Source of the DNA: Alphaproteobacteria bacterium
GTDB lineage: Bacteria; Pseudomonadota; Alphaproteobacteria; Micropepsales; Micropepsaceae
DNA: 7,490 nucleotides
Direction of reading: 5' to 3'
Assembly (NCBI GenBank): GCA_015654715.1
Contig: JAATGK010000329.1
Location: 1-7,490, forward strand
Numbering within the stretch: position 1 is the first letter of the stretch; every line of letters begins with the position of its first letter. The notes under the pieces were generated by a model that had not been told where the DNA came from, ran no database searches, and saw only the letters and a list, made by a program, of their open reading frames with translations. This document shows, piece after piece, positions 1 through 5,328 of the stretch. The position numbers were made by a program, and so were the translations under genes.

Positions 1-677
1 CCTATATCGCTTATGCGACGTCGTTCCAGCCCACATCCGGCGCGGATTTCGAGGGTCATTCGTTCAAGCCGACCTCCGGTAACCAGATTGAAGGTGGCGT
101 GAAATTCCAGCCGACCTTCCTGCCCGAGAACGCGAACGCACTGATCACGGCCGACGTCTACCGGCTGGTGCAGAACAACGTGCTGACACCCGATTCCGAT
201 CCGACACATCCGTTCTTCAGCGTGCAGACCGGCCAGGTGCGCGTGCAGGGCTTTGTGCTGGAAGGCGTGGCGCGCATCTTCGATCGCATCAGTTTGAACG
301 CATCCTACAGCTACACGGACTCGAAGGTGCTGAAGAGCAACGGACCCGATCTGGGCCAACAGCTCACCATCGTACCGCGCAACAAGATCTCGACCTATGC
401 CGACTACACCCAGCAGACCGGCTTGCTTGCCGGGCTGGGCGCCGGCTTCGGTGTTCGCTACACCAGCGACTACTACGGCGACGCGGCGAACACACTTCGC
501 TCGCCGCCGGTGGCTCTGTTCGATGCCATCCTGCACTACGACACCCATGACTGGCGCATGCAGGTCAATGCCAGTAATCTGTTCGATCGGAGCTATCTGT
601 CTCGTTGCAGCGACATGACGCAGTGCTTCTATGGCCTCCGCCGGGACGTCACGGTCACGCTCAGCCGGAAGCTCTGA
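1..677 (+). CDS. TonB-dependent siderophore receptor, C-terminal part (5' end outside window)
   Basis: Outer-membrane beta-barrel receptor that takes up a ferric siderophore using TonB/ExbBD energy. The reading frame is open from position 3, so the gene begins upstream and only the last 224 residues are visible; the N-terminal plug and TonB box are missing. A possible GTG at 99 is internal and not the start. Seen directly are strand-like segments typical of ferrichrome/FhuA-type receptors: YIAYATSFQPTSG near the start, then NNVLTPD, FSVQTGQVRVQGFVLEG, NASYSYTDSKV, VPRNKISTYADY and NASNLFDRSYLS. Near the end a Cys pair (codons 606 and 624) precedes YGLRRDVTVTL, a common family ending. The last residue is Leu rather than the usual Phe or Trp. 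The PepSY gene follows after 48 bases on the same strand, which supports an iron-uptake role. The actual ligand cannot be told from this fragment. Confidence 0.93.
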   Translation, partial: YIAYATSFQPTSGADFEGHSFKPTSGNQIEGGVKFQPTFLPENANALITADVYRLVQNNVLTPDSDPTHPFFSVQTGQVRVQGFVLEGVARIFDRISLNASYSYTDSKVLKSNGPDLGQQLTIVPRNKISTYADYTQQTGLLAGLGAGFGVRYTSDYYGDAANTLRSPPVALFDAILHYDTHDWRMQVNASNLFDRSYLSRCSDMTQCFYGLRRDVTVTLSRKL

Positions 678-725
678 ACCGGCCGGCGGCTCGTGTTAGT
701 TTCTCGCGACCTTGTGAGCGCGCCA

Positions 726-1917
726 ATGCCGAATGCCACTGCCCCAACCTTGCCCTCCGATCCGCGCGCGGGGTTCGCCCGGCAGGCCGAGGTGCACAAC
801 ACGCTCGTCTGGTTGCATCGCTACTCCGGGCTGGCGATCCTGTTGTTTCTGATCTTCGCAGGCGTCTCCGGCAGCATTTTGGTGTTCCGCACGCCGCTCG
901 ACGCCGCGCTCAACCCGGACCTGCTCGCTGCCGATACGGCGCATGTCACGGCCGCACCGGCAGCACTCGCCGACACAGTGGCCCGTGCGCATCCGGGTTG
1001 GCGCATCACACAAGCGCCACTGACGATCGAACCAAGCCGGTCACTGGTGCTGCGGGTCGCACCGGCGCGCGGCAGCAAGCCGCTCGGCTACGACGAGGTC
1101 TTCATCGATCCCCAGGACGGCCATGTCATCGGCGCCCGCCAGGTGACGCCCGGCTGGGGCCGGCGCGGCCTTGTCGAAGCGATCTATCAATTCCACTTCA
1201 ATCTTCTAGCAGGAACGTTCGGCCGCTGGTTCATGGGGGGCGGTGGCGATCCTGTGGGTGCTGTCGAATCTCGTCGGCCTCTATCTGACCTTTCCGCGCA
1301 AACGGCCATTCTGGAAAAACTGGGGCCGGATGTGGCTCCTGCATCACAACACGCGGCTAGGACGCTTTTGCTTGGAATTGCACCGCGCCAGCGGACTGTG
1401 GCTATTCATTGGCTTTCTCGTTCTCTCGATCACATCGGTCGAGATGAACTTCTACGATGAGCTGTTCGTGCCGTTCACCAACGCGGTATGGACGCGCGAG
1501 CCAACGCCCTTCGACAACGCGCCGGTGGCGCGCAGCGTGGTGCCGGTGCTGACGTTTTCGCAAGCATCACGCCTTGCCGAACCGCTGGCGGCGCAAGACC
1601 ATCCGGCCTGGGTTCCAGCGTTCGCGACCTATGGACCACAGACCGGCCTTTACGGCGTGTCGTTCATTCGCCCCGGCACCGACACCTATTCGGCGCTGGG
1701 GCCCGTCGCCTACTATCTCGACGGCCGCAGCGGCAAGCTGGTCTATCGCGACGACCCTTACAATGACGGTACCCGCGGCGCCTTCATGCGTTCGCTCTAT
1801 CCTCTCCACGCCGGGCGCATCCTGGGCTGGCCGACGCGGTTTCTCGTGCTGCTTCTTGGGATCGCCGTGACCGTGCTCTCGATCACCGGTCTTTATGTCT
1901 GGTGGCGGCGGCGCTGA
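726..1917 (+). pseudogene. PepSY-associated transmembrane protein, split by a one-base frameshift
   Basis: Inner-membrane protein of the PepSY_TM (PiuB-like) family, often encoded beside siderophore receptors and thought to assist iron release or reduction. Two overlapping frames carry one protein. Frame one, from ATG 726, gives TM1 after the WLHRYSG motif (about residues 34-54), a periplasmic PepSY-like domain, and FHFNLLAGTFGRWFMG up to about 1238; beyond that it is nonsense and stops at 1460. The other frame, open from about 1240, continues AVAILWVLSNLVGLYLTFP (TM2), LHRASGLWLFIGF (TM3), a second PepSY-like domain and a final TM ending GLYVWWRRR. Removing one G from the run at 1235-1240 joins them smoothly into about 396 residues, a normal family length. 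Upstream GTG codons at 693 and 714 are alternative starts; none has a strong ribosome site. This may be a true lesion, a slippage site or a sequencing error; if an error, the gene is intact. Confidence 0.85.
1235..1240 (+). other. Six-G run at the frameshift point of the PepSY gene
   Basis: The ATG at 1233-1235 is followed by G's up to 1240 and then C. With five G's the frame reads M-G-A-V-A-I-L-W, which runs straight into the second transmembrane helix. With six G's it reads M-G-G-G-G-D-P and leaves the family pattern. The join therefore falls inside or immediately beside this run. Confidence 0.8.
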
Positions 1918-2046
1918 CATTCATCCGGCCATCCGGCGCGAACTCGAGCTTGGCATCGGAAGCATCGCCAGGAACGTCCGAAGGTCCGCTCAGGACGTAT
2001 GAACATCAAATGCAGGCTTATGCACGATCAGCCATGCAGGTCGGTA

Positions 2047-3426
2047 TTACCCCTGCAGCGTATCGATCAACTTGGTTATGGCGCTGGGCCAGTGGCCGGG
2101 CCTGTCCTGACGGTGCAAGGTCACGGTAGGATACCAGGGCGTATCGCTGCGATCGAGCATCCAGCGCCAATCCGGCGCGAAGGGAAGCAGAATGGAAACG
2201 GGCCGGCCCATGGCCCCGGCCAAATGCGCAACACCAGTATCAACCGTCACAAGGCGATCCACATTGGCGAGGATTCCCATGGTGTCGGTGAAGTCCTCGA
2301 TCTCCACGCCCAAATTGATCAGTGGCGCGGCACCGAAATAACTGCCGATCTGGTTTTGACCCTCACCCTTCTGCACCGAGACAAACGCGATCTTGGGCAG
2401 CGCCGTCAACGCGCTCAGCTTATTCAGGGCTATGGAGCGGTTGAAGTCATTTCCATGGGTGGGCCGCCCAGCCCATGCAAGCGCGATACGGCGGTAACCG
2501 GGCGGCGTCAGTGCGTCGAGACGTTGGCGCCAATGCTCGGACTTCGCTGCGTCGGCTTTCACATAAGGGATCGCTGCAGGAATGTTCGCAGGGTTGGTGT
2601 CGAACAGCCGCGGCAGGCCCGACAGGGAACAGTACGCGTCAAACGCCGGCATGTTCTCCCAACGATCGTAATATTGGCCGATACCTTTTTGCTGGATCAC
2701 GATCGGGCGCATTTCCGAACTGCACGCCACGATGATGTTAGGGCAACGTTCGGCCACCAGCGGGATATAGCGGCAGAATTGGATCGTGTCGCCAAAGCCC
2801 TGATCTCCGATCAGCATCAGTGTGCCGCTTGGCATGGGTTTGCCATCCCATAGCGGCTTGTCGTTCGGTGGCAGAAGCGGCGGCGCGTTCGGAAGGGCAA
2901 AGCGCCATTCATATTCTTCCCAGCCCTCCCGGAACCGCCCGGTGAGAAGGAACGCCTCCGCCAGTTCGAAATGCGCGGAGGCGTGTTTGGGATCAAGTTC
3001 CAGAGCCCTTTGCAACGAGGCAATGCCGTCCGCGATCTCCAGACGGTCGTAGCGAATGACGCTCAAATTGTAGTGTGAGCCGCTGTCATTCGGTGCCAAT
3101 TCCACGGCGCGCAGGCCATGCGCCAGCGCATCATCGAGCCGACCTTGTGCTCGCAGCACTTCGCAGACATTGCGATGATAGAGCGCCTCATCCGGCGCAA
3201 GCTGCATGGCGCGCTCGAACCGAGCCAACGCCTCCAGCGGGCGCTTGCGCTTCCACGAAACGACGGCGGCCTGTTGGATCGCCGGATGATAATTGGGCTT
3301 CGCCGCGATAATCTTCGCCAGCAACGCTTCGGCCTCATCTAGCCTGCCCGCTTTTTCGTGAGCATCCGCCTCCGCGCGCCATTGATCGACCGTCTTTTTT
3401 ACGGTTTTCAGCCCGTCGTCAGTCAT
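2047..3426 (-). CDS. TPR protein with GT9/heptosyltransferase-like glycosyltransferase domain
   Basis: Predicted cytoplasmic glycosyltransferase of 459 residues. Residues about 15-155 are TPR helices (for example AGRLDEAEALLAKII, PLEALARFERAMQLAPDE, GRLDDALAHGLRAVELAPND, GIASLQRALELDPKHA), a protein-binding scaffold. A linker with FREGWEEYEWRF leads to a GT-B-like domain (about 195-459) with GDQGFGDTIQFCRYIPL near 207-223, RIALAWAGRPTHGNDFNRSI near 313-332, VDTGVAHLAGAMGRP near 395-409 and DWRWMLDRSDTPWYP near 419-433. This arrangement is well known in TPR proteins annotated as family 9-like glycosyltransferases; donor sugar and acceptor are not predictable. ATG at 3426 is chosen over the TTG at 3429: it overlaps the upstream stop by 8 bases, with no clear ribosome site of its own, so it is probably translated by coupling to the sulfotransferase. 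Confidence 0.92.
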   Translation of the reverse strand: MTDDGLKTVKKTVDQWRAEADAHEKAGRLDEAEALLAKIIAAKPNYHPAIQQAAVVSWKRKRPLEALARFERAMQLAPDEALYHRNVCEVLRAQGRLDDALAHGLRAVELAPNDSGSHYNLSVIRYDRLEIADGIASLQRALELDPKHASAHFELAEAFLLTGRFREGWEEYEWRFALPNAPPLLPPNDKPLWDGKPMPSGTLMLIGDQGFGDTIQFCRYIPLVAERCPNIIVACSSEMRPIVIQQKGIGQYYDRWENMPAFDAYCSLSGLPRLFDTNPANIPAAIPYVKADAAKSEHWRQRLDALTPPGYRRIALAWAGRPTHGNDFNRSIALNKLSALTALPKIAFVSVQKGEGQNQIGSYFGAAPLINLGVEIEDFTDTMGILANVDRLVTVDTGVAHLAGAMGRPVSILLPFAPDWRWMLDRSDTPWYPTVTLHRQDRPGHWPSAITKLIDTLQG

Positions 3427-5245
3427 CAATCGTGTAGCCCAAGCGCTTGATGACCGGTTCCAAAATCGGGATTACAGGCCTCAGATGAGATAGATAACGA
3501 CGATAGCGATAGCGTGAACTGTCGTAGAGCTTCTCAGTCACTTGGGCGTAACTTGCCGTGCGTGCATAACGTGTGTTTTCGTCGAAATTCAGACAGCGTT
3601 TGTCGAAGGCGGCACCAATGAATTCGAGCATGCGCCGCACGCCCGATTCCTGATCATCCACAATGTCTTCATAGCGGATCGGCAGGTATTTCAGCGTCAT
3701 CTGGCTGCGATAATGCTCCACCAAATCCGCGATAAGCACGTAATGCTTTGCAATCGTATCCAATGCATTGGCGCAATAGAAGCCGTGCGTCAGGTGGTTG
3801 GAAAACACCGACAGCACGACATCGAGCGGATGCCGCAAGACATGGATGATCGGCGCTTCGGGGAACATCAGCGCAATTAAACCCATGTGCGTTTCGTTCA
3901 GCGGCATCTTGTCGGTGAACCAGACCGTCTTGGGTTCAATGATTCCGAGCTGGCGTGCGCGCTGCAGATAGTAGTCCCGCAGATTGTCTAAGCCTTCTCG
4001 CTGGTCACCCATCCAAAGATCGGCCAACGCTTCGGGATAGGCCAGCGGACTATTCAGCATGCGCGGCATCAGTTCGGTGATGTCATTCACGATCGTCAGT
4101 TCGTCGCCGGCGGAAATTTTCGGATGGGCGGACAATGTCTGTTCGACCATCGTCGTACCCGAGCGGGGAAAGCCGACGATGAACAGCGGCCGAGGCCCTG
4201 ATGTGATAGGCTTTGCGCGCGGCACAATCTTCAAACGCTCCGCCGTAAAGTAGCGCTTCAAACGTTCGACAAGCTGCGCTGCATGCGCTTCCAGATAAGC
4301 GTTGCCGCTTAGTTCCAGAGCGGCGCGTTTGCCCTCGACGAAAGCCGCGAAGGCTTCATCGAACCGCCCCATCTTGTCGAGCAGGCGGCCCTTTTCCAGC
4401 ATCTCGTTAGGTCCCAGCGTTCCCGTCCTGCTGAGCTTGGCGATACTGTCGAGCAACGCGAGAGCCCCGTCATAATCCTTCACGCGACTGCGCACGATGG
4501 CGCGTTGCAGCAGAATGCTCTGATTGTTGGGGGCAAGCTTTTCCGCCTGATCCAACAACTCGTCGGCGCGGGCAAAATTGCGGTCCGTCTCTTCCATGCG
4601 CGCCCATCCCAAAAGCGTCTGCAGGATCGTCGGATCGAGCGCCACGGACTCGCCATACAGCGCACGGGACTCGGCCATTTTTCCCTGGTTCTTCAGGTTC
4701 CACGCGAGATTTGCGAGCAGGATGGGCTGCTTGTGCGGCAACAACTTCAAGGCTTCGCGATAGTGATATTCGCCGACCTGGGGCCGATTGAGCTCGGTCA
4801 TGATCATGCCCATCAAATTGTGCGACTGCACGTCGTCGGGCGCGATGCGAACGGCATTGCGGGCGTGCCCTTCGGCATCGGCAAAATCGCCCTTACCAAA
4901 TAGCAGCAACGCAAGTTCCTGTGTGGCCCAAATATTGTTCGGATTGAGCGCGACCATGCGCCGGATAAGTGCTTCGGCCGCCGACAACGGTCCGGTTTGA
5001 CGGCGCACTTGATACAGAATGGCAAGCGCACCGCCTTGTCCCGGCGCGAGTTCCAGTACGTCCAGGCAAATTTTGGTCGCCTCGGCGATCTCACCTTTGC
5101 CGTGCAAGGCGATGGCACGGTCGACCAGCGGTAGCAGGTGCCGGGTGGCTTCCCCCGTGCCGATCGCGGCCAGATCCAGGCCACAGCATCGCGCGACGCG
5201 TAAACCACTGCCGCAAGGACACGCCGTTGGTGCCTGTACTGTCAT
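3419..5245 (-). CDS. TPR-sulfotransferase with N-terminal SEC-C-like Cys motif
   Basis: Predicted PAPS-dependent sulfotransferase of 608 residues, transferring sulfate to an unknown acceptor. It opens with CPCGSGLRVARCC (residues 9-21), close to the zinc-binding SEC-C motif. TPR units fill roughly residues 35-310 (for example EIAEATKICLDVLELAPGQ, DFADAEGHARNAVRIAPDD, KMAESRALYGESVALDPT). The catalytic domain follows: FIVGFPRSGTTMVEQTLSAHP (355-375) is the 5'-phosphosulfate loop, DKMPLN lies at 445-450, and HVLRHPLDVVLSVFSN (468-483) is the 3'-phosphate-binding segment. The family is Sulfotransfer_3-like. No signal peptide or membrane helix is visible, so it acts in the cytoplasm or at the inner membrane face. 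ATG 5245 is preferred to GTG 5263 because GAAGG sits 9 bases upstream of it and a promoter lies just before. The TPR-glycosyltransferase follows with an 8-base overlap, suggesting a shared substrate or pathway. Confidence 0.93.
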   Translation of the reverse strand: MTVQAPTACPCGSGLRVARCCGLDLAAIGTGEATRHLLPLVDRAIALHGKGEIAEATKICLDVLELAPGQGGALAILYQVRRQTGPLSAAEALIRRMVALNPNNIWATQELALLLFGKGDFADAEGHARNAVRIAPDDVQSHNLMGMIMTELNRPQVGEYHYREALKLLPHKQPILLANLAWNLKNQGKMAESRALYGESVALDPTILQTLLGWARMEETDRNFARADELLDQAEKLAPNNQSILLQRAIVRSRVKDYDGALALLDSIAKLSRTGTLGPNEMLEKGRLLDKMGRFDEAFAAFVEGKRAALELSGNAYLEAHAAQLVERLKRYFTAERLKIVPRAKPITSGPRPLFIVGFPRSGTTMVEQTLSAHPKISAGDELTIVNDITELMPRMLNSPLAYPEALADLWMGDQREGLDNLRDYYLQRARQLGIIEPKTVWFTDKMPLNETHMGLIALMFPEAPIIHVLRHPLDVVLSVFSNHLTHGFYCANALDTIAKHYVLIADLVEHYRSQMTLKYLPIRYEDIVDDQESGVRRMLEFIGAAFDKRCLNFDENTRYARTASYAQVTEKLYDSSRYRYRRYLSHLRPVIPILEPVIKRLGYTIDD

Positions 5246-5254
5246 GAAGTGAAG

Positions 5255-5259
5255 CCTTC
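5255..5259 (-). promoter_or_regulatory. Ribosome binding site of the TPR-sulfotransferase
   Basis: On the minus strand GAAGG lies 9 bases before ATG 5245. It decides between that ATG and the in-frame GTG at 5263, which lies upstream of the site and too close to the predicted transcript start. Confidence 0.6.
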
Positions 5260-5278
5260 GCACCGCATAAGCGGACTC

Positions 5279-5287
5279 ATTATATCA
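5279..5287 (-). promoter_or_regulatory. Extended -10 promoter for the sulfotransferase-glycosyltransferase pair
   Basis: The minus strand reads TGATATAAT: a perfect TATAAT (5279-5284) directly preceded by TGN (5285-5287), the extended -10 pattern of housekeeping sigma factors. No good -35 hexamer is seen 16-18 bases upstream, which is acceptable for extended -10 promoters. Transcription would start near 5272, leaving a leader of about 27 bases containing the GAAGG ribosome site. It lies in the 83-base gap after the autotransporter stop, so the two downstream genes can be expressed without the autotransporter. Motif match only. Confidence 0.55.
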
Positions 5288-5328
5288 AACCGCCCCGGTA
5301 TCGCATGGACCATCAGCACAGACCAGAA

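Noticed and set aside
605..1288. Open frame overlapping the TonB receptor end and the PepSY gene
   Set aside because: Its translation is Arg/Pro/Ala-rich low-complexity shadow sequence, while the overlapping frames carry clear family motifs.
1974..1998. Inverted repeat ACGTCC...GGACGT between the converging gene blocks, as a possible terminator
   Set aside because: The stem is only 6 bp with a 13-base loop, and no T-tract follows on either strand. Such a match is easily found by chance in GC-rich DNA.
2035..2057. Inverted repeat TGCAGG...CCTGCA across the glycosyltransferase stop codon
   Set aside because: It has a 6-bp stem and an 11-base loop overlapping the coding end, without a T-tract; support for a terminator is too weak.
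1999..2853. Long plus-strand open frame opposite the glycosyltransferase gene
   Set aside because: It lies wholly antisense to a clear TPR-glycosyltransferase, shows no family-like motif, and is explained by the codon bias of GC-rich coding sequence.
5263..5274. Small hairpin CCGC-ATAA-GCGG in the gap before the sulfotransferase
   Set aside because: A four-base stem is too short for a terminator and it lies just downstream of the predicted transcript start; no regulatory meaning can be supported.
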